In this document: in pieces, positions 54,492-63,336 of the stretch
How the letters are laid out: every line of letters starts with the position of its first letter
How positions within the stretch are numbered: the stretch's first letter is position 1
Assembly: GCF_016863475.1 (NCBI RefSeq)
Contig: NZ_BOOY01000010.1
Span: forward strand, 1 to 64,000
DNA from: Spirilliplanes yamanashiensis
Lineage (GTDB): Bacteria; Actinomycetota; Actinomycetes; Mycobacteriales; Micromonosporaceae
DNA: 64,000 nt
Direction of reading: 5' to 3'
Position numbers and translations under genes: made by a program
The notes under the pieces: generated by a model
Seen by the model: only the letters and a program-made list of their open reading frames with translations
Database searches by the model: none
Told to the model about the DNA's origin: nothing

Positions 54492-55202
54492 ATGGCAGAC
54501 ATCACTGGAGACCAGCGGATCCAGTCCGAAGTGCTCGAGGGCCTGGCGACGGCCGTCAACCACCGGCGCTGGTTCATCGAGCTCGCCGTCCCCTATCTCG
54601 GTGAGAACCCGATCGAGATCGGCAGTGGCCTCGGCGACTACGCCCTCGAGTGGGCTCCGCACGTCCCCCGGTTCACCGCGACCGAGGCCGACCCCGACCG
54701 GCTCGTCCTGCTCAAGGAGCGGATGGCTGCCGAGCCGAAGATCGAGGTGCGGCAGATGCTCCTGCCGACCACCGAGACGGCCGACCACAGCGCCCTCGTG
54801 TCGTACAACGTGCTCGAGCACATCGAGGACCACGTCGGTGCGCTGCGCAGCATGGCGCAGCTGGTCCGCCCCGGCGGCCGCATCATCCTCATCGTCCCGG
54901 CCTTCATGTTCGCCATGAGCCAGGTCGACATCGCGACGGGCCACGTCCGCCGCTACACGAAGAAGACGATGCGGGCGGCCATGACCGAGGCCGGCCTGGA
55001 GATCGAGAAGCTGCACTACGCGAACGCGCTCGGCCTCATCGGCTACTACATGGCCACGAGCGTCTTCAAGCTGGCCCCGAAGGAGGGGCCGATGGTGAAG
55101 ATCTACGACACCACCGTGCTCCCGGTGACGAAGGCGATGGAGAAGGTCGTCCGGCCGCCGTTCGGCCAGTCGGTCTTCGTGGTCGCGCGCACCCCCAGCT
55201 GA
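54492..55202 (+). CDS. Class I SAM-dependent methyltransferase
   Basis: The 236-residue protein (ATG 54492) has the motif I region PIEIGSGLGDYALEWAPHV, followed by FTATEADPDRLVLLKERM, SYNVLEHIEDHVGALRSMAQLVRPGGRIILIVPA and a YTKKTMRAAMTEAGLEIEKLHYAN segment. Relatives are found in glycan and lipid clusters. With the divergent GT-C-like protein it may modify a lipid-linked sugar. The substrate is not identified. Confidence 0.85.
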   Translation: MADITGDQRIQSEVLEGLATAVNHRRWFIELAVPYLGENPIEIGSGLGDYALEWAPHVPRFTATEADPDRLVLLKERMAAEPKIEVRQMLLPTTETADHSALVSYNVLEHIEDHVGALRSMAQLVRPGGRIILIVPAFMFAMSQVDIATGHVRRYTKKTMRAAMTEAGLEIEKLHYANALGLIGYYMATSVFKLAPKEGPMVKIYDTTVLPVTKAMEKVVRPPFGQSVFVVARTPS

Positions 55203-55218
55203 TTCACAGCGAATCGTC

Positions 55219-55249
55219 ACCCCGGCGGCCGCCACGCGGCCGCCGGGGT
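55219..55249. terminator. Strong convergent terminator hairpin
   Basis: ACCCCGGCGGCC (55219-55230) pairs perfectly with GGCCGCCGGGGT (55238-55249) across GCCACGC. It lies between the methyltransferase and PEBP stops and fits termination of both. Confidence 0.75.
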
Positions 55250-55258
55250 TCTGCTTTC

Positions 55259-55789
55259 TCACGCCCGCACCTGGAACGTCGGCCGCAACGTCGCCCGCGC
55301 CAGCGTGTGGAACGTCAGGTTGAAGCCGACGTACGCCGGCGACGCGTCCGGCGTCACGTCGAGGGCGTCGACGTCCAGCGCGTGCACCGCGAAGACGTAC
55401 CGGTGCACCCGGTCGCCGGGCGGCGGCGCGGCCCCGCCGTACGCGGCGTCGCCGTAGTCGTTGCGCACGCAGAACGCGCCGCCCGGCAGGTCGCCCGCGC
55501 CGCGCTCCAGTGAGGTCACCGACGCCGGCAGGTTGACCAGCGACCAGTGCCAGAACCCGCTGCCCGTGGGGGCGTCCGGGTCGAAGCACGTCACGGCGAA
55601 GCCGCGGGTGCGCTCCGGGAAGCCGGACCAGGACAGCTGCGGCGACGTGTTCTTGCCGCCGGCGCTACCGTGCACGAACAGCTCGTCGAGCGGCTCGCCG
55701 TCGTGGACGTCCGTGCTGTCCAGGGTGAACGACGGGACGGCCGGCAGGATGTCGTACGGGTCCGGGGCGAGCTCGCGGTCCAGGCTCAT
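55259..55789 (-). CDS. YbhB/YbcL-family PEBP-like protein
   Basis: The 176-residue protein has the phosphatidylethanolamine-binding fold with [45 protein letters not shown] and [15 protein letters not shown]. The DPDAP and GxxHW motifs form the anion-binding pocket. Such bacterial proteins are cytoplasmic or periplasmic, with kinase-inhibitor-like or ligand-binding roles not proven. No signal peptide is seen. Confidence 0.92.
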   Translation of the reverse strand: MSLDRELAPDPYDILPAVPSFTLDSTDVHDGEPLDELFVHGSAGGKNTSPQLSWSGFPERTRGFAVTCFDPDAPTGSGFWHWSLVNLPASVTSLERGAGDLPGGAFCVRNDYGDAAYGGAAPPPGDRVHRYVFAVHALDVDALDVTPDASPAYVGFNLTFHTLARATLRPTFQVRA

Positions 55790-55906
55790 GCGGGATCCTC
55801 CTCCAGATGGCGGGACGGTCGGTGACCGTTACCCCGCTCGCCCCGTCGCAATCGCGCGGCGAGGGGCGCGCCGTGACCGGCGCGCCCCTACCGTCCGTCG
55901 GCCCGA

Positions 55907-56500
55907 TCAGGCCTGGGCCTCCCACGTGAACGGCATCGACGCCGTCTTGCCGTTGGCGGCGTTGTTGTCGACCAGCGTGTAGGTGAACTTGAAGACCCGC
56001 GTCTGGCCGGTGCCGGTCGGGGTCCACGTGGTCAGGCCGTTCGCCCAGCCGGTCGCGGTCCAGGTGCTCATGAGCGCGTCCGGGAAGATGTCCGCGACGG
56101 TCTCGGTCCAGCCGGTGCAGCTGCCGAAGCCGCCGCCGGTGCCCATCTCGACCTTCAGGCGCAGGTAGCCGGCGAGACCGGTGCCGCCGGGGACGGCGCC
56201 GTACAGCTTCACCGGGGCGGTGGCGCTGCCGTTGTAGGTGACGGCGATGCACTTCTCGCCGGTGCTGACGCCGGTGGGGGTGAGCCCGGAGACGTTGAAC
56301 ATGGCCGCCTCGGAGTCGTCGTCGACCAGCGCCACGGAGCCCGCCGCCCAGTTGTTCGTGGGGTTCGCCGTGGTGGCGGTGAACGCCGCCTCGGACGCCT
56401 TCCACACCATCACGCCGCTGCCGAGCACGCCGGCCAGCACGGCGACGACCGCGGTCGGCACCATCCAGCCGCCGATCCGGCCCTTCTTCCTGCCTGCCAT
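55907..56500 (-). CDS. TasA/camelysin-like SipW-dependent secreted protein
   Basis: The 197-residue protein (ATG 56500, GGAGG upstream) has a basic N-terminus MAGRKKGRIGG, a membrane segment with VLGSGVMVWKASEAAFTATTANPTNNW, and then a beta-rich mature domain with GSVALVDDDSEAAMF and GEKCIAVTYNG. The A-rich cleavage site followed by FTATTANPTN is typical of proteins processed by SipW-type peptidases. The matching peptidase lies divergently next door. It may form surface fibres or a matrix component. Confidence 0.8.
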   Translation of the reverse strand: MAGRKKGRIGGWMVPTAVVAVLAGVLGSGVMVWKASEAAFTATTANPTNNWAAGSVALVDDDSEAAMFNVSGLTPTGVSTGEKCIAVTYNGSATAPVKLYGAVPGGTGLAGYLRLKVEMGTGGGFGSCTGWTETVADIFPDALMSTWTATGWANGLTTWTPTGTGQTRVFKFTYTLVDNNAANGKTASMPFTWEAQA

Positions 56501-56647
56501 CTCTCGCCTCCTCCTGCTTACCGGGCCGTGTTCGGCACCACGTCGGATCTGTGCCCTGTCCATCGGCACCTGGCGGCCGACCTCAAGGAATGTGGCGCGC
56601 GGCACGCCGGCACTCAATCCGGCGCCGAAACGGTCGAAGAGGACGAC

Positions 56648-57364
56648 GTGACCCGTGCGCAGCAGCGGCCCCGGTACGTGGCCCGGCACGCCGCGCCGCG
56701 CGGACCCGTCCTGACGCGCGGTGAGACGGCCGTGCTCACCGTGCGGCTGGTGCTGTCCGCGGCGGTGCTGACGGCCAGCACCGCCGTGCTGAGCCTGTTC
56801 GTCTGGACGCTGCTGCCGCTGGCGGTGGGCTGGTCGCCGTCGGTGGTGCTGACCGGGTCGATGCTGCCGTCGATCCAGCCGGGCGACATCGTCGTGGCCG
56901 CCCCGCTGGACGAGGGCGAGCAGGCGGCGCCGGGGCACGTGCTGCGCTTCGTCGACCCGTCCCGGCCGTCGCGGTACCTGCTGCACCGGGTGGTGCGGGT
57001 GAACGAGGACGGCACGTACGTGACCCGCGGCGACGCGAACCGGTCGGAGGACACCGCGCCGGTGCCGCCGGCGAACGTCACCGGCATCGCCCGGCTGCGG
57101 GTGCCCCTGGTGGGCCTGCCGGTGGTGTGGCTGCACGAGCGGGACTACCTGCCGCTGGGCCTGGCCGTCGTCGCGCTGTTCGCCGCCGCCCAGCTGTTCG
57201 CGGGACTGCGCACGCTGACCGACGAGCCGGACGACCCGGACGATCCGGACAGTGAATCGGACTTCTCGGACGAAGAACCCCTCGGGTGCGACCCGGCGTC
57301 CGACGAGGCCGACGACGATCTTGACGCGCCGCAGGTCAGACGGCTGATCGCCGCGACGAGGTGA
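56648..57364 (+). CDS. SipW-type signal peptidase I
   Basis: The 238-residue protein (GTG 56648, AGAGG upstream; GTG 56528 gives a longer form) has two membrane segments. The catalytic serine is in VLTGSMLPSIQPGDIVV, and a His in RYLLHRVVRVNEDGTYVTRGDANRSEDTAPVP replaces the bacterial Lys. This is the ER/SipW type with a Ser-His mechanism. An acidic tail (DEPDDPDDPDSESDFSDEE) follows. It probably processes the adjacent TasA-like protein. Confidence 0.88.
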   Translation: MTRAQQRPRYVARHAAPRGPVLTRGETAVLTVRLVLSAAVLTASTAVLSLFVWTLLPLAVGWSPSVVLTGSMLPSIQPGDIVVAAPLDEGEQAAPGHVLRFVDPSRPSRYLLHRVVRVNEDGTYVTRGDANRSEDTAPVPPANVTGIARLRVPLVGLPVVWLHERDYLPLGLAVVALFAAAQLFAGLRTLTDEPDDPDDPDSESDFSDEEPLGCDPASDEADDDLDAPQVRRLIAATR

Positions 57365-57499
57365 CGGGCGCTTCGACGCCTGCGAAACTCTTCAGACCCG
57401 GCGCTGCTGCGCCGATGAGCCAACCAGGCGTCGGAGCGGCGCCGTGCGGCCCCGCCCCGCCCCCGGGCCGCACACCATCCGACGGACGGGAGGGCGCAC

Positions 57500-59788
57500 G
57501 TGGACCAGCGAATCCGCGCGTTCCCGCTCTGGTGCCGCCGGAACCGGCCGACCCTGATCGCCGCCGCCGTCGCCGTCGTCGCGAGCGCTCTGTTCCTGCT
57601 CAACGAGCTCGGGCCCACCGTGCCCGTCGGGCTCATCTGGCTGTCCGCGCCCGTCTCCGCCGTCCTGGCCACCGCGTACTGCGCCCGCACCTCCCGGCAG
57701 CCCTTCCTGACGGCGCAGGCCCGCGCGTACTGGCGCACGGTCACCGGCGCCGTCGCGATGGTCGGCGTCGGGGCCCTGTCCGGCGCCGCCGACGCCGTGC
57801 TCAACCCGCACATGACCGTCCGCCAGCCGCCGCTGCCGGCCCTCGCCAGCTACTCCGTGGCGCTGTTCCTGCTGCTCTGGGCGCTGTACCGGATCCCGGT
57901 CAACGCCGGCAGCAACGGCGAGCGCCTGCGGGTGTGGCTCGACGCGGCCACCGTCGCCCTCGGCACCGGCGTCTTCCTGTGGCACTTCTTCACCAACACC
58001 GGCGTGCCGGGCAGCGGCGACGCCAACGCCGAGTTCTGGATGCTGGCGATGGTGCTCATCGGCATCGGCGCCGTCGCCAAGGTGGCCCTGTCCAACGACG
58101 GCGTCATCGACCGCGGCTCGCTGCGCCTGATGGCGGCCGCGCTGATCGCCGGCTCGCTCGGCACGGTGCCCCAGCGGCTGCTCATCGAGCAGCCGAAGTA
58201 CAACGCCATCCTGTACGTCATCCCGGTCGTCCTGTTCTACGTCGTCTGGTCGGCGGAGCAGCAGCGCCGGGCCGGGCCCGTGACCGCGCTGCCGGGCCGG
58301 CGCAACCCGTTCAGCGTGCTGCCGTACCTGGCCGTCGTGGCCGTCGACGCGCTGCTGCTGTCGCTGGTCGCCGCGCGCCAGACCGCCCACCTGCCGCCCG
58401 TCGCCACAGGTGCGGTGCTGCTCACCGCGCTCGTGGTGATCCGGCAGGTCACCGCGTACCGGGAGAACCGCAGCCTGCTCGACCGGCTGGAGCACGGCGC
58501 CACCCACGACGCGCTGACCCAGCTGCCGAACCGCGCGTACTTCGCCGAGCGGCTCCAGCACGCGCTCGCCAACAACAACGGCCGGCCGCTCAGCGTCGCC
58601 CTCATCGACCTGGACAGCTTCAAGACGATCAACGACACGCTCGGCCACGGCACCGGCGACGCCCTGCTCGTCGCGGTCGGCCGCCGGCTCGCCGCGCAGC
58701 TGACCGAGCACGACACCGTGGCCCGGCTCGGCGGCGACGAGTTCGTCGTCGTCCTCGACGGCACCGACCCCACCGGCGCCGACATCGCCGTGCAGCGCAT
58801 GCTCGACTCGCTGTCGTCGCCGTTCTGGGCGGACGGCCACGAGCTGCTCGTCAGCGCCAGCATCGGCGTCGCCGACGGCCGCGACGGCGACAACGCCAGC
58901 GAGCTGCTGCGCCAGGCCGACGTCGCCATGTACGCGGCGAAGCGCCAGGGCGGCGCCAGCCACCTGCACTACCGCCCCGACATGGGCGGCAGCTCCAACG
59001 ACCACGCCCACCTGGGCGCCGAGCTGCGCGCGGCCCTCGGCACCGACCAGCTGTTCCTGCTGTACCAGCCGCTGGTCAGCCTCGACGACGCCAGCATGGT
59101 CGGCGTGGAGGCGCTCATCCGGTGGAAGCACCCGGAGCGCGGCCTCGTCTCGCCCGCCGACTTCATCCCGCTCGCCGAGCGCACCGGCCTCATCCTGCCG
59201 CTGGGCCGCTGGGTGCTGGCCCGGGCCTGCCGCCAGGCTGTCACCTGGACCGAGCGCTACGGCGACGCCGCCCCGCAGGTCATCAACGTCAACGTGTCGG
59301 CCCGCGAGCTGCGCGAGGCCACCTTCCCCGACCAGGTCGCCGAGATCCTCGCCGAGACCGGCCTGCCGCCGCACCGCCTGGTCCTGGAGATCACCGAGAC
59401 CACGGTGCTGACCCTGGGCGCTTCGGTGACGAACCTGCACGCGCTGCGCGAGATGGGCATCCGGGTGGCCCTCGACGACTTCGGCACCGGCCAGTCCACG
59501 CTCACCCTGCTGCACGACTGCCCCGTCGACGAGCTGAAGCTGGACCGCTCCTTCACCCAGTCCGACGCCGGTGACCGCCGCGACACGATGGCCGTCGCCG
59601 TCATCCAGCTCGCCCGCGCGCTGGGCCTGGACACGGTCGCGGAGGGCGTCGAGACCGCCCAGCAGGCCGACCGGCTGCGCGCCCTCGGCTACGAGGTGGT
59701 GCAGGGCTTCTACTTCGCCCGCCCGCTGTCGGTCGAGCAGGTCGAGGGCGAGCTCGCCGCCGCGCACACCCCGGCCCGGGTGGCCTGA
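57500..59788 (+). CDS. Membrane-bound GGDEF-EAL cyclic-di-GMP enzyme
   Basis: The 762-residue protein has about eight to nine membrane helices (1-315), a GGDEF domain (about 325-495) with GGDEF at 411-415, and an EAL domain (about 505-755). The EAL site is intact: EALIR 537-541, Asn598, Glu633, the DD of LDDFGTG at 659-660, Lys680, Glu715. The product-inhibition I-site RxxD five residues before GGDEF reads TEHD, so it is lost. It may make or degrade c-di-GMP or act as a switch, controlled by the membrane sensor. Confidence 0.9.
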   Translation: MDQRIRAFPLWCRRNRPTLIAAAVAVVASALFLLNELGPTVPVGLIWLSAPVSAVLATAYCARTSRQPFLTAQARAYWRTVTGAVAMVGVGALSGAADAVLNPHMTVRQPPLPALASYSVALFLLLWALYRIPVNAGSNGERLRVWLDAATVALGTGVFLWHFFTNTGVPGSGDANAEFWMLAMVLIGIGAVAKVALSNDGVIDRGSLRLMAAALIAGSLGTVPQRLLIEQPKYNAILYVIPVVLFYVVWSAEQQRRAGPVTALPGRRNPFSVLPYLAVVAVDALLLSLVAARQTAHLPPVATGAVLLTALVVIRQVTAYRENRSLLDRLEHGATHDALTQLPNRAYFAERLQHALANNNGRPLSVALIDLDSFKTINDTLGHGTGDALLVAVGRRLAAQLTEHDTVARLGGDEFVVVLDGTDPTGADIAVQRMLDSLSSPFWADGHELLVSASIGVADGRDGDNASELLRQADVAMYAAKRQGGASHLHYRPDMGGSSNDHAHLGAELRAALGTDQLFLLYQPLVSLDDASMVGVEALIRWKHPERGLVSPADFIPLAERTGLILPLGRWVLARACRQAVTWTERYGDAAPQVINVNVSARELREATFPDQVAEILAETGLPPHRLVLEITETTVLTLGASVTNLHALREMGIRVALDDFGTGQSTLTLLHDCPVDELKLDRSFTQSDAGDRRDTMAVAVIQLARALGLDTVAEGVETAQQADRLRALGYEVVQGFYFARPLSVEQVEGELAAAHTPARVA

Positions 59789-59858
59789 ACCCCTCACCCC
59801 GGCCCCCGGCCGGTCGATGGTGACCTGCGACACGGTACGACCATCCGACGGGGGAACC

Positions 59859-60560
59859 ATGACCACCGAGACGCCGTACGGCACCGAGCCGGCCCGCCCG
59901 CTGCCGGGCTTCCTGACGCCCGACGCGGACCCGGCCCCGCCCGGCTACCTCGGCGCGCCCCCGCCGGCCTACCCCCCGACGCCCGCGGCGGCCCACCCGC
60001 CGGCCTACGCGCCCACCTGGGCCCCGGCGCCGGCCTACGCGCCGGCACCCGCGCCGGCACCCGCGCCGGCACCCGCGCCGGCCGCCTATGCGCACGCCTG
60101 GGCCCCGGCCCCAGCCGCGCCGCCCGTCCCCGCCTACACCGCCGCCCACGCGCCCGCCGGGAAGGCGCCCGGGGTCGGCTGGGTGGTCGTCACGACGCTC
60201 GTGCTGGGCGCGCTCGGCGCGATCTCGGCCGCGCTGCGCGCAGGCAAGGCCCGGGCCGCCGGGCACAGCACCCGCCGGTACTGGGTCGCGTTCTGGGTGC
60301 CGTTCGTGCCGTACGCGGTCTTCTGGACGGCCTGGCTCGCCACCTCCGGCCCCGAGTACGACGCCACGACGGTCGAGCAGGCCGTGCTGAGCGACACCGG
60401 CGCCGGCCGGCCCGCCGCGGCCGCCTGCGCCGCCGAGCTGGTCGACTCCGACGGCGTGGGCACGTACTCGTGCCTGCTCACGGCCGCCGACGGCCGGCAG
60501 GGCACGTTCCGGATCGTGGTGTCGGGCGACGGCCGGTGGGTCGCCCAGCAGACCTCCTGA
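59859..60560 (+). CDS. Proline/alanine-rich membrane protein
   Basis: The 233-residue protein (ATG 59859) has a Pro/Ala/Tyr-rich N-terminus (about 20-105) with APAP repeats, then two membrane segments (about 109-128 and 148-165). A short extracellular C-terminal domain has YDATTVEQAVLSDTG and TYSCLLTAADGRQGTFRIVVSGDG, as in DUF4333-like proteins. Function unknown. Its membrane and C-terminal part resembles small cell-surface proteins of actinomycetes. Confidence 0.7.
   Translation: MTTETPYGTEPARPLPGFLTPDADPAPPGYLGAPPPAYPPTPAAAHPPAYAPTWAPAPAYAPAPAPAPAPAPAPAAYAHAWAPAPAAPPVPAYTAAHAPAGKAPGVGWVVVTTLVLGALGAISAALRAGKARAAGHSTRRYWVAFWVPFVPYAVFWTAWLATSGPEYDATTVEQAVLSDTGAGRPAAAACAAELVDSDGVGTYSCLLTAADGRQGTFRIVVSGDGRWVAQQTS
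60039..60074 (+). repeat. Three perfect copies of a 12-bp repeat
   Basis: GCGCCGGCACCC occurs three times in tandem, with a partial fourth copy, inside the Pro/Ala-rich coding region. It encodes APAP units and could expand or contract by slippage without breaking the frame. Confidence 0.8.
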
Positions 60561-60569
60561 CCGAGCGCG

Positions 60570-60618
60570 GCACGGCCGCGGCCCGCTCCCCACGCAGGGG
60601 AACGGGCCGCGGCCGTGC
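60570..60618. terminator. Perfect 16-bp hairpin between convergent genes
   Basis: GCACGGCCGCGGCCCG (60570-60585) pairs fully with CGGGCCGCGGCCGTGC (60603-60618). It lies between the stops at 60560 and 60628 and should terminate both transcripts. Confidence 0.8.
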
Positions 60619-60627
60619 TGTCCCAGC

Positions 60628-61272
60628 TCAGTTCGGGCTCTCGCCGCCCGCCATCTTGGCGACGGTCGGGCTGTGCTGGGCCGACGACGTCTGGTCCTTC
60701 TCGTCCGGGACGGACGAGAGGGTGGCCGTCCGGGCCGGCTCCGGGGTCATCGCGGCCGGGATGGTCTCCTGGCCGACGGCCCCGATGGGCTGGCTCGGGT
60801 CGTACTCGTCCCACTGCTCCTGCTGCCGCTTGCGCAGCACCATGGCGCCGATCGCACCGACCGCGAGGCCGGCGATGCCGAGGCCGAGGAGCTTGCCCTT
60901 GCTGCTCGACTGCTTGCGCCCCACCATCTTGCGGGCCTTGCGGTCGAGCTTCTTGGCCTGCTTGCCGCCGGCCTTGCGGGTGGTCTTGCCCGCCTTGTCG
61001 GTCTTGCGACCGGCCTGCCGCGCGCCCTCGGTCGCCGCGGCGGCGAGCGGCGCGAGGGTCGCCAGGGCGGTGCCCCAGCCGCTGGAGGCCACGTCGCGGA
61101 CCTTGCCGGCAGCGGGCTGCACCCGGCCGCGGGCCGACTCCAGCTTCGGGCCGACCGTGGCACCCGTGCCGCGGGCCGCATGGGTCGCCGCCGCCCTGAA
61201 GTGCTCCACGCCCTGACCGAACTCACTGCGCGCCATCAGTCCATGGCTCTTGCGCCGCACGATTCCGAACAC
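60628..61272 (-). CDS. Basic, lysine/alanine-rich protein with one membrane segment
   Basis: The 214-residue protein starts at GTG 61272, nine bases after AGGAGG. The middle is strongly basic (TDKAGKTTRKAGGKQAKKLDRKARKMVGRKQ), followed by a single hydrophobic helix LLGLGIAGLAVGAIGAMVLRKR and an acidic or neutral tail. No family is recognised. The arrangement suggests a protein tied to the membrane with a nucleic-acid or polymer-binding region. Confidence 0.6.
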   Translation of the reverse strand: MFGIVRRKSHGLMARSEFGQGVEHFRAAATHAARGTGATVGPKLESARGRVQPAAGKVRDVASSGWGTALATLAPLAAAATEGARQAGRKTDKAGKTTRKAGGKQAKKLDRKARKMVGRKQSSSKGKLLGLGIAGLAVGAIGAMVLRKRQQEQWDEYDPSQPIGAVGQETIPAAMTPEPARTATLSSVPDEKDQTSSAQHSPTVAKMAGGESPN

Positions 61273-61431
61273 CAGTGCCCACCTCCTGTGGTTCCGTCTC
61301 CTGCATCCTCCCCCGTCAGGTACCCCCGTACACCCGGAACGGGCACATGGGAGTATCCGTATGGAAAGAACTGTCTGCGCCGATCCGCCCACGTGGACGG
61401 GCCGGCGACCGTAACGACGACAGGAGTACCC

Positions 61432-61953
61432 GTGGCTGAGGCTGTCTACGCCACCCTGCACACGAACCATGGCCCGATCCGCCTTCAGCTGTTCCCGGAC
61501 CACGCGCCGAAGACGGTGCGCAACTTCGTGGAACTGGCGCAGGGCACCAAGGAGTACACGGACCCCCGGACCGGGCAGAAGGGCAGCGGCCCCTACTACG
61601 ACGGCACGATCTCGCACCGGGTGATCGCCGGCTTCATGGTCCAGATGGGCGACCCGACCGGCACCGGCCGCGGCGGCCCGGGCTTCCAGTTCGCCGACGA
61701 GTTCCACCCCGACCTGGTGTTCGACCGGCCGTACCTGCTGGCGATGGCCAACGCCGGGCCCGGCACGAACGGCTCGCAGTTCTTCATCACCGTGGGCCCG
61801 ACCCCGCACCTGAACCGCCGTCACACCATCTTCGGCCAGGTGGCCGACGACCAGTCCGCGAAGGTCGTGGACTCGATCGCGAACACGCCGACCGGCCCGC
61901 AGGACCGGCCGCGCGAGGACGTGGTCATCGAGCGCGTGGAGATCGAGAGCTGA
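61432..61953 (+). CDS. ppiA: Cytoplasmic peptidyl-prolyl cis-trans isomerase (cyclophilin)
   Basis: The 173-residue enzyme starts at GTG 61432 with AGGAG upstream. It has the cyclophilin core: APKTVRNFVELAQG, YYDGTISHRVIAGFMVQMGDPTGTGRGGPGF (the FMxQxGD motif), LAMANAGPGTNGSQFFITVGPTPHLNRRHTIFGQV. Active-site Arg, Phe and His positions are present. It speeds proline isomerisation during folding. It is followed by a rhomboid and a PH-domain gene, an order like that near the origin in many actinobacteria. Confidence 0.93.
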   Translation: MAEAVYATLHTNHGPIRLQLFPDHAPKTVRNFVELAQGTKEYTDPRTGQKGSGPYYDGTISHRVIAGFMVQMGDPTGTGRGGPGFQFADEFHPDLVFDRPYLLAMANAGPGTNGSQFFITVGPTPHLNRRHTIFGQVADDQSAKVVDSIANTPTGPQDRPREDVVIERVEIES

Positions 61954-61978
61954 TCTTCCCGCCGGGTACATTCGAAAC

Positions 61979-62902
61979 ATGAGTGCGCCGACGACCCCGG
62001 TCTGTTACCGCCATCCGTCGCGGGAGACCGGGGTCCGGTGCGTCCGGTGCGACCGGCCCATCTGCCCGGACTGCATGAACCCGGCGTCGGTGGGCTTCCA
62101 GTGCCCCGAGTGCGTGGCCGAGGGCCGCCGCACGCAGCGCCAGGCCCGCACCGCGTTCGGCGGCAGCCTGTCCGGCCAGGCCGGGTACGTGACGAAGGCG
62201 CTCATCGGCCTCAACCTGCTGGCGGCCGTGATCGGCGTCGTGATCGCGGGCATCCCGACGCTGATCGGCAACGGGCTGTTCACGGGGGTCACGGCCTACC
62301 AGGCGATGGGCGCCGTCACGCCGTTCTCGTTCACGCTGGCCGCCACGGGCGAGCTGTACCAGGGGGCGGTGCCGGGCATCGGCACGGTGTTCCCCGGCAT
62401 CGACGACGGCGGCTTCTACCGCCTGGTCACGGCGATGTTCATCCACTACGGCCTCGTGCACCTGCTGTTCAACATGTATGCGCTGTGGCAGCTGGGCCGG
62501 CAGCTGGAGACGGTGCTCGGCCCGGCCCGCTTCGCCGCGCTGTACCTGATCGCCGGGCTGGGCGGCAACGTCGCGGTGTACCTGCTCGACCCGGGCGGCC
62601 TGGGCGCGGGCGCGTCGACGGCGCTCTTCGGCCTGTTCGCGGGCTTCTTCGTGATCCTGCGGCGGCTGGGCCGCGACACGTCGGGCATCGTGGCGCTGCT
62701 GGTGATGAACGTGATCATCACGTTCCTGATCCCGAACCTGTCGTGGGAGGGCCACATCGGCGGCCTGGTGACGGGCGGGGTGGTGGCGGCCGCGCTGGCC
62801 TACGCCCCGCGCGAGCGCCGCACGCCGGTCCAGGTGGCCGGCTGCGCCGCCGTGGTGCTGCTGCTGGTCGTGGTGACGGCGGCCCGCGCGCTCACGGCTT
62901 AG
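61979..62902 (+). CDS. Rhomboid-family intramembrane protease with a zinc-ribbon head
   Basis: The 307-residue protein has an N-terminal B-box/zinc-ribbon-like head with CYRHPSRETGVRCVRCDRPICPDCM and CPEC, eight potential ligands. A rhomboid domain with six or seven membrane segments follows: RLVTAMFIHYGLVHLLFNMYALWQLG, GLGAGASTALFGLFAG with the catalytic Ser, and GHIGGLVTG with the His. It cleaves transmembrane helices. Substrate unknown. Its stop overlaps the convergent PH-domain gene by 11 bases. Confidence 0.92.
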   Translation: MSAPTTPVCYRHPSRETGVRCVRCDRPICPDCMNPASVGFQCPECVAEGRRTQRQARTAFGGSLSGQAGYVTKALIGLNLLAAVIGVVIAGIPTLIGNGLFTGVTAYQAMGAVTPFSFTLAATGELYQGAVPGIGTVFPGIDDGGFYRLVTAMFIHYGLVHLLFNMYALWQLGRQLETVLGPARFAALYLIAGLGGNVAVYLLDPGGLGAGASTALFGLFAGFFVILRRLGRDTSGIVALLVMNVIITFLIPNLSWEGHIGGLVTGGVVAAALAYAPRERRTPVQVAGCAAVVLLLVVVTAARALTA

Positions 62903-63314
62903 CGCCGGTCCGCAGCGCGGCGAGGGCGGCGGCGACGTCCTCGGGCGCGGTGCCCAGGTCGTACTGGCTGAACAGGTGCAGCTGGTCGCCGGTGTCCAGC
63001 TCCAGCATCTCGCTGGACAGGCCCACGCGTTCCCGGCGGTCGACGCGTACCCGCTCGATCTGCTCCCAGGCGAGCCGGCGGCGGCGCGACCAGCCGGACA
63101 CGACGGTGACCCCGCCGGTGTCGGCGCTCAGGCGCACCGGCACGAGCAGGTCGCGGGCGGCCCAGGCGGCGAGGCCGGCGGCGCTGACGCCGGCGAGCAC
63201 CCAGACGACGACGTCGTCGGGCCGGATCAGCCACGCCAGCAGGGGCAGCAGGACCACGCCGGCGAGCTTCGCGGCGGGCAGCTTCGGGGGAACGCGCCAG
63301 GCCATCTCGTGCAC
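62892..63314 (-). CDS. PH-domain membrane protein
   Basis: The 140-residue protein (GTG 63314, or ATG 63305) has two membrane segments (KLAGVVLLPLLAWLIR and VVVWVLAGVSAAGLAAWA). A bacterial PH-like domain follows with GVTVVSGWSRRRRLAWEQIERVRVDRRERVGLSSEMLELDTGDQLHLFSQYDLG. Relatives are small actinobacterial proteins of unknown role, like the Rv0010c type. An ATG at 63338 is also in frame but would overlap the thiolase start. Confidence 0.8.
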   Translation of the reverse strand: MHEMAWRVPPKLPAAKLAGVVLLPLLAWLIRPDDVVVWVLAGVSAAGLAAWAARDLLVPVRLSADTGGVTVVSGWSRRRRLAWEQIERVRVDRRERVGLSSEMLELDTGDQLHLFSQYDLGTAPEDVAAALAALRTGAKP

Positions 63315-63336
63315 CGGACGAGCGTACGGTGAAGTC

